64,000 nt of DNA. Source: Pollenia angustigena. Taxonomy: Eukaryota; Arthropoda; Insecta; Diptera; Polleniidae. The notes under the pieces were generated by a model. It was not told where the DNA came from. It searched no databases and was given only the letters and a program-made list of their open reading frames with translations. Positions 1-11,806 of this stretch are shown here, in pieces. The stretch is taken from NCBI GenBank assembly GCA_930367215.1, contig OV884059.1:19740945-19804944 (forward strand). The letters run 5' to 3'. Position 1 is the first letter of the stretch, and each line of letters opens with the position of its first letter. The position numbers and the translations under genes are program-made.

Positions 1-1309
1 GCTTGGCATGTGTAGTGTAAGAAGCGACAGTTTTAAATTCTTGCTTGCATTGAGAGCATGGCAGGGGGATTGAACCATCATGTTTTGATTTATGAACTCT
101 AAAACACAAAGGCTTTGAATATATACCACCGCAATCAGAGCATTTGAATGGACCCTCGTGATCTTCTAAGAAAGACATGTGCTCGTAATAATTGGACGAG
201 TTATCCTTTGTAGAATTTTGCAAATCTGCTGAATTGCTTTCCAATTTTTGTCTTTTTTCTCTTGAAAAATAATTATGAATCGTATGTATATATTGTTCAA
301 GGGCATTTGGGCTTATCTCAAGATTCATATTTGTTACTAGAGCCTTTAACATTTCTACGCGAGCATCATGTCGTTTATTTGAGCATATATATTCTATTAG
401 ATATGTATTCCAAAGATGGGGAAATCCTTGATAAATTTCTAATATTTTGATTATTTGGTCTGATGTCAAATCAGGTAGATTCAGATCCAAGTTCTGCAAG
501 GTGATTAAAGTTTTTGCTCTCAAAAAATATAAGTCATCATAAAACCAACAGCACTTAATTTTTTTATCTGGCTTCTTTTCATATTTTTCTGATTTCATAC
601 CGCCTTTTTTTCCTTTTTTCTTTTTTGTTTGGCCTTGAATTCGTTTAAAATCATCTCTATGTTTTCTACAAATATAAGAGATTACTTCTGCAGTCTGATT
701 CCAACTAAATTCTAAAGAACATTTTTTATTTAGATCTTGGGTAATTTCCTCAAAAATATCATTTCTCTTAAGCCTATAAAATTGTGAATATTTGTTCCAC
801 AAATCTGGCTGATTTTTATACAGTTCAATTATTGTTAAAACGTTATTTTTCGTCTTCATGAAATCATCAACGAATGGTAAAATATTAATTTTTCTTTTAT
901 TTGGTGAATGTTTTGTTATCTGAAATAGGTAAATTTTCAGTAATTAAAAATTATAAACAATTTCTTTTAAACTTTACCTCTTCTTCGTCTGTATCGGAAT
1001 CATTAGGTTGATCTTCACCTTGAACATTTTTCTTTCCTTTATTTTTTAATTTTAGTAAAAACTAAAATTATTTATTTAATAAACATATTTTTAAACATAA
1101 ATCTAAGTACACAATTTAAAATTTACCTCATCTTCATCTGATTCAGAATCATCCGGATGAAATTCGTCTTGGCTATCTTCAGATTCATCAAGTTGTTCAA
1201 CATCTTTAGTAAAAGTATCTGAGTGATCGGAATTAATTTCATCTTTGTCTTCTTTCTCAATAGTTTTCTCGTTATTATTCTCATATTTAATGGGAACTAG
1301 TGGATCTTC
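1..1309 (-). CDS. MADF/C2H2 zinc-finger protein, internal exons, 3' end beyond window
   Basis: Probable nuclear DNA-binding transcription factor, read leftwards and cut by the window start. Three coding exons are visible: 1127-1309 (acidic linker opening EDPLVPIKYE), 978-1061 (Lys- and acid-rich) and <1-919. The two introns, 1062-1126 and 920-977, have GT...AG ends, and all junctions are phase 0. A TTTTTTTAG acceptor precedes 1309, so an upstream exon is required. Exon <1-919 holds a MADF-type domain (LTIIELYKNQPDLWN, near nt 840), a second MADF-like repeat (IIKILEIYQGFPHLWN, near nt 460), then two C2H2 fingers (CSDCGG near 140, CSQCKQ near 55) before the edge. It is a paralogue of the gene at 40308-41948, with the same exon layout and domain order. 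No stop or frameshift is seen. The ATG at 859 is internal; coding continues upstream of it. Confidence 0.8.
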
Positions 1310-1311
1310 CT

Positions 1312-2472
1312 AAAAAAATAATAATTTACTAATTACGATTGAAAAATTTGTATGTATGTATCCATGCATTATATGTACGAAATCGTTCGTAATTTCGCAC
1401 CACGAAATTGTTGCAAAAAATTTACGGAAGTACGAAATGCTTAAGTAAAATACAAAATAATTTTAACATAACATTATCAACGGTAAATACGGCTTTAAAC
1501 ATAAATAGTTTCCAACAAAGTTGGTCGAAATATTGGAATTAATAAATATGTAATAAAAATTAAAGAAAAGGTTTTTAAATTTTTATTCTATTTAAGGTGG
1601 AAAAACTAAATTCTTTACATTTTCAACCATAAAATGAATTAATTATTAATAGTAAGAACAAATTTTTCAAAAATTAAGTAAGTGTACATATATCGTTATA
1701 CGAGAAGAAAAACCTTTAATATTTTTAAAAAGCTTAAGGAGAGATAAAAAAATAAATAAATTTGACGTAAAATTTTGTCGTAGAATTTTCTTTAGTTTAG
1801 TTAAACAAACCAGCACATATGCGGTATTTTACGAAAGTTATTTTGTAAAACGTAAAAAATTTAGTGATATTAAGGAGTCTTCTGGATATCGAAAACGCAA
1901 GTTGTTTTAAATAAACTTTTAATCTAATTTTTGTTATAAAATTCTGCTTAATAGAGAAATGTTTTTATAATATTTGTCAAAATATTATAATATTAAAGCA
2001 ATCTTATTAAAAAACGACGGTTAAAATTCTTGCGTTTTGCGTTTTCGATTTCCAGAACACCCCAGATTATCAAAGTAATTTTTGGGAATACAAAATTTTT
2101 AATTGACAAGATTTCGTTTGTCGTGCTTAATGCCCAATTTTTATTCTTGATAAAACACTGAAATTTAGTTTTAGATTTTTTGTTAAAATGTTTGTGGTAT
2201 TAATTCTAATTAAAACGAATACAATTCAGATATATGTATTTAGAAATTTTGAATTAAAATGTACTTTTGTTACGATTGCACTTTTGTACAATTTTAAGTA
2301 AAACGCATAAGAGTTCAATTAACGATGTTTATTATTCAAGTTATTAATAAGAACTGACTAACAAAAAGGAAAACATAATTAAAAGCGTTTAATTCAAATT
2401 GTCTGGCGTTGCCAGATTAGTGATAGTTTATTTTTGGCTATTGCCAACATCTCCCGATGACTTCGGGTCGAT
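1312..2472. other. AT-rich intronic or intergenic stretch
   Basis: No gene is seen. It contains one short palindromic MITE (1874-2063). The rest is AT-rich with stops in all frames and would be intron if exon 10266-10571 joins exon 1127-1309. Confidence 0.6.
1874..2063. mobile_element. Palindromic MITE, family with TIR CTGGAAATCGAAAACGC, copy 1
   Basis: The left end reads CTGGATATCGAAAACGCAAG; the right end is its near-complement and ends in CGATTTCCAGAACACCCC. The right arm has a duplicated GCGTTTT. There is no coding content. A second copy lies at 11348-11555. The CAGGG-like outer bases of copy 2 recall hAT termini, but no target duplication was found. Confidence 0.6.
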
Positions 2473-3085
2473 CTACGAGGTGCAGAATCCCATGAGTAAT
2501 TGATGGTTCCGTTCCGTTGTTTCCGAATTGGTTGTGGGTAATTCACTCTCGTCTTCTATAGACAAGCCAGAGTTCGTATTAACCGCTTTTGATATATCCA
2601 AGAATTCTAATGGTTGTGATTCTGAAGCTTCATTCGAAAATCGCTTCCGCAGCTGATTTATATGAGATCTAATAGGGGTATTTCGACGTCTTGTCGATAT
2701 AAGTACGTTGTATATTGCATCCTTAAATCTTTCTATGACTTCTCCGCCAGCCCATGACATGTTATTTCTATAAACAACTTGAGCATATACTCTATCACCA
2801 GGTTCACATTGTACGCATGTTCCATTGCTGTGTTTCGTTTCTTTTCTGCGGCTGGTGATAGCTTTAAAAGGTCCAGTGGTATTTGATGACGTCTGCCAAT
2901 AAAACATTCGGAGGGGCTTTTACCATCAGGTGTTGTCATGTTAGATGTTGCTCTGTATTGGGAGAGAAACTTAATCGAATTCACATTAATATCAGGAAAA
3001 TCGTCACAGTAGGATTTTTTAAGCGCTCTTTTTATAGTATCCACAAAACGCTCAGCTTGGCCGTTGGATTGAGGATGATAAGGTG
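2473..3085 (-). pseudogene. Gypsy integrase C-terminal half
   Basis: This continues the integrase beyond the hAT-like insertion: PPYHPQSNGQAERFVDTIK supplies the third catalytic residue (Glu of GQAERF), followed by YRATSNMTTPDGKSPSE and RRHQIPLDLLK. A frameshift near 2880 leads to a basic C-terminal part (CEPGDRVYAQVVYRNN...) that ends at 2473. Without the insertion it would lie directly next to the segment at 4699. Confidence 0.85.
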
Positions 3086-3093
3086 GTGTGTAT

Positions 3094-4690
3094 CAGAGAA
3101 CTGCAAAATCACTATTTTTTTTTGATTTATTCATAAGCTCAAATTTACATTAACTCTTTGCCTGCAAAAAAAAGTTCAACGTTGTTAATTTTTACATCGT
3201 TTCGTACACATTGGATTTTTACATGTGTGCGTTTTTTATTGAAAGTGCTTTGTTTGCATTTTTTGTTGCTCACGCAATATAACTTAAATGTGTAAAGTCA
3301 AAAGGCACACATTCTTATTCTTTTGCATTCAAGTAGTCATTGTCCACTCGATGAGACGCTTTGTTAACATTAACAACAAAAAACCACTCGATGAGACGCT
3401 TTGTTCAAAACAACAATAACAAGAATACATTGTACATACAGAACTACAGTACTTTTTAAGAAATTATAAAAAAGTCTTCTGTTTCTATGGAAATTGTTTG
3501 TAAGGTAAGGTCATATGCGCTATTTTACTTGAAATTGCCACTCCAAAGTTGTTAAAAGAATAATAGTATACATTATACTCCATTTTAGCCTGTAGAAAAA
3601 ATACAATTTAAGAAAATTTTCACTCATAAAATAGATTATAATAATATACACTATTGTTTGAGAAATAGTTTCATTCAGACCATGGAAAACTGAATATCTC
3701 CAAAATTTTTCCAAGAAAAATGTAATTCCTCGTGGCTCGCAGTCATTTTTTTTAACTTACAAGGTGGAAAGAAGCGAAATTGTTTAGATTAGCCAGATGT
3801 AGCAGAGGAAGATAAAGAAGACGAATGAACTTCAAGTTATTTTTGATTTACGCAATGTATACCTTAATTTGTCATAATTTTTTGTTTATAATAATCCAAA
3901 TTGGAAAGTAATGAATATGTGCCACTGAATTAACAAAACTATGAATTAATCGCTGTTTTATAATGTTACAAATGGATATTTTTGAGATCAAATATTTTAA
4001 TAAAAATACCGTAAAATTATTGATTAAAACAGCGTATAAAATACAAAATAAAATAGTTTATCAGATACATCATACGAATTCCTTAAAAAATAAAATAAAA
4101 TATGGAGGACTTGCACTTTGAATGACATAATTATGGTCTTAAAGGATGCGTAGAATAAAAGAAATTGGTCAATTTAAAGACAAGAAACGGTGTTATGTAT
4201 TCGTCGAAAAATCCTATATGCAGAATTTTAATTTACCGCGATATTGAGGTTTTAATAGACATCCGATTTGACAAAAACTTTATACACGATTTTCTCAAAA
4301 CCGCAAAAAAATTATACTCTATTGTTATATTGAGGGGACGATATGTGCGTTTAGTGTCATTTCAATTTTTTTTTTTTGCTTGTACTACATAGTAACTGCT
4401 GAATGCCTACATGAGTAATAATTGCTTGATTTCTGGCTTTTTTGTTTGTATTTTTTTTTTTTTTTTTTGCCAAAACAGTCATTGTCGGACCAAACACACA
4501 AACATCTTAATTGACAAACGAAGCTAAACGATGGAATAAATAACAAAGCACGATGTTCATTATTTGAATGACTGCAAACCAGAAACGAATGTTTGCGGTT
4601 GCGCAAGTTTGATTGTATGACCGCAAGCGAGTGTATTTGTTGGTGTTTATTTAGTGCGATTTTTTTGCAATCGCACAAAGCCGTTCTCTG
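3094..4690. mobile_element. hAT-like non-autonomous transposon, copy 1, inserted in Gypsy integrase
   Basis: The ends are CAGAGAACTGC and, inverted, CAGAGAACGGC. The flanks show a near-perfect 8-bp target duplication (gtgtgtat 3086-3093, gtgtgcat 4691-4698), as hAT elements make. It shares long stretches with copy 2 (51732-52848), but has about 850 bases (roughly 3498-4345) that copy 2 lacks and a duplicated CCACTCGATGAGACGC block near 3345 and 3385. No transposase is recognisable in it. Confidence 0.8.
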
Positions 4691-4698
4691 GTGTGCAT

Positions 4699-6590
4699 AT
4701 ATGGTGTATCCCCTTTCTTTACAAAACTGTTTGAAATTCGAGCTCGTAAGCTGTGTCCCATTATCAGACACAATGACCTTTGGTTGACCATATCGACTAA
4801 TAAACTCGTGGACGTATTTGTTTATTTCCTTTGATGATATAGTAGAAGTTTGTACAGCCTCTGGCCACTTACAAAAAGCATATACCAAAATAAAATAATA
4901 TTTACCACGCAATGGTCCGGCAATGTCTATATGTATACGATCAAGTACCTCATTTGGTATTGGCCATGAGCTAAGAACAGACTTTGTTGGAGATTTTGCA
5001 GCCATTGCACAGTTATGACAATTCTTTACGTTATTGGAAATATCCACGTCAATGTTGGCCAATAAATATACGACATGGCGAGGCTCTTCATGCGTTCAAT
5101 GCCCTGATGGCCTTTATGAAGTTGTTTCAAAATTCGATTTTGAAAAACTGCTGGTATAACCACACGATCTCCTGACATGACACAACTGTCCACAATATAC
5201 ATGGATTCTCTTCGGTTGAAAAAGGGTTGGATATCCGATATTAAATTTCCGTAGCAATGTCATCCTTCTTTAAGACATTTTATTACTTTCTGTAGGGTGG
5301 AATCTTTTATTGTAGCGATTCGAACCATTTTCTGTTTAACAATTTATATCGCTGTACGTTTGTATATCTGCTATGACAAACTCTTCATCTTGTTGTTGAA
5401 TATCAATGAGTCGAGAAAGTATATCGACATTTCCGAAATCGTTGGTGTTCACATATTGAATCGTTAAATCATAGCTCATCAAAACGAGCGCCCATATTTG
5501 CAGACGATTTGCGGTGTGTGTAGGAATACCTTTTTTGGAACCGAAAAGAGAAAGCAGCGGTTTGTGATCCGTTGATTCAATGAAATTTAGTGCAACCATA
5601 CAACAGATCGAGGGCCTCTTTTTCTATTTGGCTGTACTTTTGTTCCGTTGGTGTGAATGCCCTCGAAACATGATAAAAAGCCTTCCGTGTTCCGTCGAGC
5701 ATTTCGTGAACAATCTGGGCACCGATTCCCACTGTTGATGGATCCGCCGCCACAAAAATAGGTAGTCTTGAATCGTAGTGTGTTAAAAATAATTAGGTTT
5801 GAAGTAGCCTTTTAAATTCATTAAATGATGTTTCACAATCTTTCGTCCATTCCCACTTAGTACCGTTTTTCAACATGTTGTCTAAGGGATGGCGGATGTT
5901 ACGCATGCACTTTATAAACTTGTCATAGTAGTTGACAGCGCCCAAAAAGGGACGAAGTTCCGATATGTTGTTTGGACGTGGCATATTTCGAATTGCCTCA
6001 ACCTTGAAAGGATCCGGCTGGGTGCCCTTGCAATCAACTACATGTCCAAGATATTTAATTGATGATTTTAAAATTTCACTTTTTTCCCAGCGAATTGTAA
6101 GGCAATGTTGCTAAAAAACGTTTTATAACCTCCTTTATCTTAACAGAATTTTCGTGCATACTAGGTGATGCAATTATTACATCACCGAAATAAGCGAAAA
6201 CGCCATCGAGTCCAGCAAGGATGGTGTCCATCGCCTTTTGAAACGCACCAGGTGCTGATGTTACCCCAGGAGGTAAGCGATTGAACTTATAAAGTCCTTT
6301 ATGTGTGTTGCTGCTACGAGTTTTCGTCAACTTTAAATTGAAGGTATGCATCCTAAAGGTCTATTTTACTAAAATATCTGCAATTGGACATTTTAACAAA
6401 AATTTCGTCTACGTATGGTAATGGATACAAATTAGGTTCCATCCAAAGGACAATTTTTCCATATTTTTGAAAATGAGATTGCTGTTTACTCTCTATCAGA
6501 GGTGTGATGTATATCAGACGATGCTGAAGTTTTGTAAGGCCAGCAGTAGGAAACAATACGACCTTGTGATTTTACATCACGTACCACAGG
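4699..6590 (-). pseudogene. Gypsy pol remnant: reverse transcriptase, RNase H, integrase core
   Basis: Broken reading frames on the minus strand. 6353-6556 has NLYPLPYVDEIFVKM and ends FSKIDL (RT start). 6076-6351 carries YKFNRLPPGVTSAP and a decayed catalytic box FAYFGDVII, where YxDD would be expected. 5793-5984 matches the RT connection (FLGAVNYYDKF). 5336-5599 is RNase H (STDHKPLLSLF). 4700-5062 is integrase: zinc-binding CHNC, first catalytic Asp in HIDIAGP, second in VSDNGTQL. At least four frameshifts or stops separate the parts. Confidence 0.85.
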
Positions 6591-7339
6591 TGCCTTGATG
6601 GCTTTGGTTTGGCAAACGCATTGCACGAAAAACAACAAATATTTTCTTTGTTTGCCAAATGACCAATTTAAACAAAAACAAACTTAGTTGCGGTTTTTCA
6701 GTTGATGTGTACATCTATGTATGTTTGTAGGTATCTATCAATAATTTAGTTTGAAAAAAAAACAATTTACATAAATATCAATTAAATAGCATATTTTTTC
6801 CTTTTTTCGGTAGAACTTTTGCAAGGTACATTTGTGTAAAGAAATGATAAAATCTTACGCTGTTTTCACAATTTTTAAAAGGGTTTGTATTGAAACCATT
6901 AACTGGTAATGTACATAGGGAGTGTCTATTGGTCACAAAATCGTGAATAAAAATTCCTTGGGAGTTTATTTCCCTTTTCCATTTTTCCTATGTTTATTCA
7001 ATTGTAAATATGAGATAAGGGAAAAAACTCCCAAGAAATTTTTATTCAACAAAGATTTTTTTTTTCGCTGAAAGGTTTGATCAAAAGTTATTTCAAACAG
7101 CAAAAAAAATTTAAAATATGTTGAATATTCATGTTGAAACAATTCGCTCAAAAGCTTAAAAAAACAAATTATACACTTTTTTTTTGCAAAAAAAGGAAAA
7201 GAAGAGGTTTTTAAAGGTGAGGTTAGCATGTCTACGAATTATGTTTGATACCACAATAAAATTTGGAATCTCTAATTTTAGAATCCAAAAAAAAAAGTGT
7301 GCGCAAGTTTGCGCCATTATTTTTGACGATTTTTTTAAG
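6591..7339. other. Non-coding stretch with an imperfect hairpin
   Basis: No gene is seen. An inverted repeat of about 31 bases with roughly 40 bases between the arms lies at 6945-7047 (arms open GAATAAAAATTCCTTGGGAG and its complement). It sits just before the Transib coding remnant. Confidence 0.5.
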
Positions 7340-9059
7340 GAACTGTAACAATACCAGTATTTGGCAGTTCGTCTTCAGGGCGACCACGAAAGGAATTTAA
7401 TGAAGCTAGTGATAGAACAAAGCGGAGAAAAACTGAAGAAGTTCGTCACCAATTAACAACAGAGGAGATCACATTTGCTGCATCCATGAGTCAAAGAGCA
7501 GCGGGACATAATGATGCGGCTAAATTAATAATGGATATAACGAGATCCCCAAGAAAAGCAAGAATTTGCAAGCGATCATTAACAACTTCTGAAGTCAACC
7601 CTGTGAATAAACTTTCAGCGGAAGGAGCTTTAGCACTCTTTGTAAATGCAGAGCTCACGAAAAAGCAATATGAAATTTTATACAATGCCAATAAAAATGT
7701 GTATCCATGTTACTCGTTACTAAAAAATGCAAAAAAAAATTGTTATCCCAATGAATATGCCATAACCGTTACAGAAACATTAGCGGAAGTGAAGCTCCAA
7801 GCTCTCCTCGACCATACAGCAACACGTTTATATATATACCTTGAAGAGGTTTTGCAGCAGTAAGACTATGAAGAGCTAAATTTCTTGGAACTTATAACCA
7901 AATGGGGCTGTGACGGATCGCACCAATCATGTTATAAGCAGAAATTCGAAAACGAAGATGTTAGTGACGCTAATATATTCCAAAGCAGTTGTGTACCAAT
8001 TAAACTAATCAAAAATACTAATGGAAAAATTAAAACGATATGGCGAAATCAAACACCATTCTCAACTAGGCTGTGTAGGCCAATCCGCATCCGTTTTGTG
8101 CAGCAAACAACTGACTTCAACAACAAATTGAATTTTTAAAGAAAAGCGAAGTACCGTGTAGTGGAAAAATTGCACAAATTAAACACACGATGGTAATGAC
8201 AATGGTCGACGGAAAATTATGCAATGCTGCAACGGACACAAAATCGACAATGAGGTGTTACATTTGCGGTCAAACTTCAAAAGATTTTAACACGTTGCAG
8301 AAGAATGTTCGTCTGAACTGTGATGCCTTGAGTTTTGGACTATCAACTTTACATGCACGCATACGCTTTTTAGAATCGATACGTCATCTTTCATATAAAC
8401 TGCCAACTAAAAAGTGGCAAGCAAGGAGCGATGAAGATAAAGCAATTGTTAAAGAGAGGAAGATATTCATCCAAAAAAGACTTAAAGACGAGATAGGAAT
8501 ACTTGTAGATGTTCCAAAACCAGGATACGGTAGCACTAATGATGGCAACACATCAAGAAGATTTTTTTCGGACCCAGCAACTGCATCGAAAATCACTGGA
8601 ATAAATGAAGAATTAATCAACCGCCTGAAAATAATATTGGAAGCAATCACTAGCGGACACCGAATTAATATTGAGAAATTTGAGGAATATGCACATAAAA
8701 CTGCCGAAATATATGTGCAACTTTACAACTGGCACCCCATGAGTCCTACGATGCACAAGATTCTTATTCATGGCGGTAGTGTTATAAAGCAAGCAATCTT
8801 GCCAATTGGACAATTGTCAGAAGAAGCTGCCGAGGCCAGAAATAAGCACTTAAGATTATATCGCACGAATTATTCGAGGAAATTCAGCAGAAGCGATACA
8901 AATCGAGATGTCTTGAATAGGTTATTTCTGAGCAGTGACCCTTTTATAAGCTGCAGTACGCAAAGAGAACGGAATAATAAAAAAGCTTTTTCATCAGAAA
9001 CCATCACACTTCTTCCTGACACCGATGATGCAGCTAATGAGGATACACATACGACATAA
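7340..9059 (+). pseudogene. Transib-type (RAG1-like) DDE transposase, broken
   Basis: Transposase of the Transib superfamily, the family whose core is homologous to the RAG1 recombinase. The N-terminal frame runs from about 7340 (GRPRKEFNEASDRTKRR) to an in-frame TAA at 7861 and continues in the same frame to 8139; the rest (8190-9059) is shifted by two bases. The likely catalytic triad is visible: Asp at 7912 in WGCDGS, Asp at 8208 in MVDGK (followed by CYICG), and Glu at 8832 in SEEAAEARNK, which parallels the RAG1 C-terminal Glu motif. One stop plus one frameshift make this copy inactive. The CACWGTG-like TIRs expected of Transib were not found. The family call rests on remembered motifs, not on an alignment. 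Confidence 0.75.
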
Positions 9060-9935
9060 TAATTAGTAAGGAATTTTTATTAGTTTAACTTTTCGTTTCT
9101 AAAGTATTAAATAATATAAAATAATTATAATAAAGCCTTTTTTCATAAAAAAATACTGTTTTATAAGAGCCTTACAATTTTCAATTTTTTTTTTTTTAAT
9201 TAGACTGTAAATCATATGTATGTTTGTATGTACATACAATCTGTCAAGAATGAGTTTAAACCTTTAAAATCAACATTTGTTAATTGAGTTTTGCGATTTA
9301 TACCAACTTTCATTCCTTAGGAATATGGCTTTTAGAAAAATCTTAAAAATTTAAACTTTTTGGTTCTAAAATTTTTTTATTGCATTTTGAAAACAAAAAA
9401 TTTTACGCATTTTGCATGTAAATTTTATTTTCGCCATTAAATTTTTAATAACTCCAAAATAGATAGAATTTCCGGTGCATCTTCTGATCCTCCTGCTTTC
9501 GGAGAACACGTTTTCAAGTTATGGCAAAATATATAAGGCAACCCAACGATTTAGGGGGTGAAGTATGACACGCCTTAAAAAGAAAATCCCTACGTACTAC
9601 AGAAAAACGGAAAACAGATTTGAATTAAGGGCATCAAAATCCATATAGTCCACATACTTTTATTTCTAGGGTAGAGAACAATTTTTTTGTTGCGCAGTGT
9701 ACTTTTGTTGCGCAGTGTAATTTTTTCAAAATCTGCCACTAACCTTTTTTATCATAGTACACCTAAAACTATCAAAAAACTAAAACTTTTAATTCAAAAA
9801 ACACGTTTAATAATTTTGGCCAGCTTTTCAGGCCAAATACTCCTCTGTGAGTCGCAACAAAACTCATTAGATTTCTATCTCACAAAGTATTATGGAATAT
9901 GTAAGACTTGTGAGATAGTGAAATCTAGGCTTTAA
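9060..9935. other. Non-coding stretch
   Basis: AT-rich, with no gene recognised. TTGTTGCGCAGTGTA-like sequence occurs twice near 9690 and 9710, which might be decayed transposon terminus sequence, but no partner was found. Confidence 0.4.
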
Positions 9936-10142
9936 CAAGAGGGTATTAACACAAAATTTTTATTTTTCACTTTTTGGAATGAATCGGCACGTCATATTCA
10001 TATCTACCCGCTGTAAACATGTCATGCTACTTTTTGGTAATGAAAAGGTGGGTTTAAAAATTATATTTCATATGTATATCTTTAATGTAAAATTTAAAAT
10101 TGTTCTGCTTTTATTGAAAATTTTTGAGTTAATACCCTCTTG
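9936..10142. mobile_element. MITE with covarying TIR, copy 2
   Basis: The perfect 15-base terminal arms (CAAGAGGGTATTAAC at 9936-9950; complement at 10128-10142) enclose a core shared with 37406-37624 and, more weakly, 39801-40065. The right flank reads GTGCGATATG, also present beside the other copies. Confidence 0.7.
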
Positions 10143-10265
10143 TTGACTAAGTGCGATATGTACATATGTTGTTTGATATTTTTATTGATTCCGGAAACTA
10201 CATGATTTGGAAGGAAAATAATAATTTCATTGAAAGGAACAAAAAATTTCGTTTTATTTACTTAC

Positions 10266-10571
10266 TAATTCCTCTAGTTTTATCACCAAATTTTCAACTC
10301 CAACTCCAACTCCTTCACTTTCCATTTCGTCTTCATGCACTTTTTCATATTGAGTTTTCGTTTCATGTTCATCTAATGTTAAAACATCCTTAAAGTGTTT
10401 TTGAATATGTGAAATGAAAGATTCCAAGAGAAAATGAACATCTGTACATTGAAAGCATTTCAAGATAATTGAATTTTGGTAGCTTTGTAAGGGAGATTTT
10501 AAGATTTCGCCACATTTTATATAGCTGGTATAATCAGGAACATATTTTGTTCGGATTTCCATTTTATCCAT
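10266..10571 (-). CDS. Probable first coding exon of the zinc-finger gene at 1-1309
   Basis: A 102-codon open exon begins at ATG 10571 (MDKMEIRTKYVPDY) and ends at a perfect GTAAGT donor after 10266 in phase 0; three codons later the frame meets TAA. It carries one C2H2-like finger (CFQC...HIQKH, residues about 40-62) and an acidic, EGVGVGVE-rich tail. This is the usual plan of an N-terminal exon in fly zinc-finger genes. The acceptor at 1310-1311, also phase 0, lies 9 kb downstream on the same strand and lacks an upstream exon, so I infer the two belong together. A TATATA lies about 75 bases upstream of the ATG. Alternatively this is an orphan exon of another gene. Confidence 0.55.
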
Positions 10572-10644
10572 AAAAAATCACTTGTTTAAAAAATAAAAAA
10601 AAATACTGCAGCTCTACTTAAAATTTCAATCTTAATACATACTA

Positions 10645-10654
10645 CATATATAAA
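10645..10654 (-). promoter_or_regulatory. Possible TATA box of the exon-1 promoter
   Basis: TTTATATATG on the minus strand, about 75 bases before the ATG at 10571. Further upstream (near 10680) the minus strand reads TGGTAACACTG, one base off the fly core-promoter motif TGGTCACACTG. This is suggestive only, because such AT-rich strings are common here. Confidence 0.25.
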
Positions 10655-10679
10655 TTTTGGGGTATGTTTAAAACAGTGT

Positions 10680-11347
10680 TACCAGCAGTGAACCACGCCG
10701 GTGCCGGCGCAACTGTTTTTGTTCGGCGGCGCCCGCTTCGTCGATTTTATATGGAACCGTTTTTTTCTTTGAAATAAAACAGCAAGTTGAAAAAACAATA
10801 GGGATATATTTGAATATTCCGAATCTTATACACACTTAACGATGGTACGCCCACTGCTCTAATCCCACTCTTTTTATTTTTGGAGATGTTGTGTATTGAT
10901 AACCCAACTATGTGTCCGAAATTTGGACAGTTTTTCTCTTACCGGTCTTTAGATATAAATAAATCAAATTGGTGTCCCGCTTACTTCTCTACTCCCGCCC
11001 ATATTTTTTCGTTTTCTGTTGATAACTAAGATCCTAGTGCCTAATTTGGAAGCTTTAGCTGTTCTTCCGTTATACAGATATATAAAAATCTATAATGTCG
11101 CTTGTCCGATTCCGCCAATAATGTACGTAATAAGGAAACTTTAGCTCTTGTCGTTCTCTTTATGTCTTTGCCATTCCCACTTCTCTACTCTCGCCCACAT
11201 TTTGTCGGATGTTGAACGAGTGATTGAACGTGTAGTAAAATATATATGAAATCACTTAAAACATAAGTTATCGAAGACGGTGTTTTTATACCATAGACAA
11301 AATTTTGCTCCCGGTCAAATGCCGGCTATGCACAGAGGACGCTTTAC
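10680..11347. repeat. Dispersed fly repeat fragments
   Basis: A GC-rich patch (10700-10742) is followed by repeat sequence with CCCGCCCACATTTTG-like blocks and TTGGAAACTTTGGCTCT-like phrases. Similar blocks occur near 46430-46530 at the end of the large repeat at 44298-46906. No coding potential is seen. Confidence 0.5.
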
Positions 11348-11555
11348 AGGGTTGTCCTGGAAATCGAAAATACAAAACGCAAGAATTTTAAAAGTTTTTT
11401 AATTAGATTTTTGTAAAAAAAGAATTTTATGACAAATATTATACAAATATTTCTCTATTAAACAGAATTTTATAACAAAAAATATAAAAATTAGATTAAA
11501 AGTGTATTAAAATCATTTTCCAAATTCTTGCGTTTTCGATTTCCAGAACACCCCT
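11348..11555. mobile_element. Palindromic MITE, CTGGAAATCGAAAACGC family, copy 2
   Basis: The left end is CAGGGTTGTCCTGGAAATCG and the right end is the complement of CAGGGGTGTTCTGGAAATCG. It encloses about 130 AT-rich bases and matches 1874-2063 in both arms. Confidence 0.65.
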
Positions 11556-11806
11556 GTTGGTTAAAGAAGCCAGTGCTTGTAATACCATAGAGTAGAAAGA
11601 TATATTCAAAAGCTTTCAGCGATTCTAATATTGGCCAAATACGTTCAGAAGTGTGGTGGAAAATCGCTTATATTGTTTAATCGCTTTTAAACTGATGATC
11701 TGATACCTGTGCCGAAACAGCTAATAGCCGGCTAAGGCAGCCGCCGATAAAAAATATTTGAAGCCTCCGCTGCATAGTTGTTCAGTAAAACATGGCTCCA
11801 ACTTAA

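Larger units (their letters stand above)
2473..6590 (-). mobile_element. Degenerate Ty3/Gypsy retrotransposon (pol only), split by a hAT-like insertion
   Basis: Reading leftwards, the pieces follow Gypsy pol order: reverse transcriptase, RNase H, integrase core, integrase C-terminal region. They lie in several frames with many stops. No LTR, gag or protease was recognised. The integrase is interrupted at 3094-4690 by a separate element. The copy is old and clearly inactive. Confidence 0.85.

Noticed and set aside
4385..4690. C-terminal extension of the Gypsy integrase frame
   Set aside because: This part is the hAT-like insertion read through by chance.
9060..9935. TTGTTGCGCAGTGTA as a possible Transib terminus
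   Set aside because: No inverted partner was found upstream of 7340 and the CAC heptamer is not at a clear boundary.
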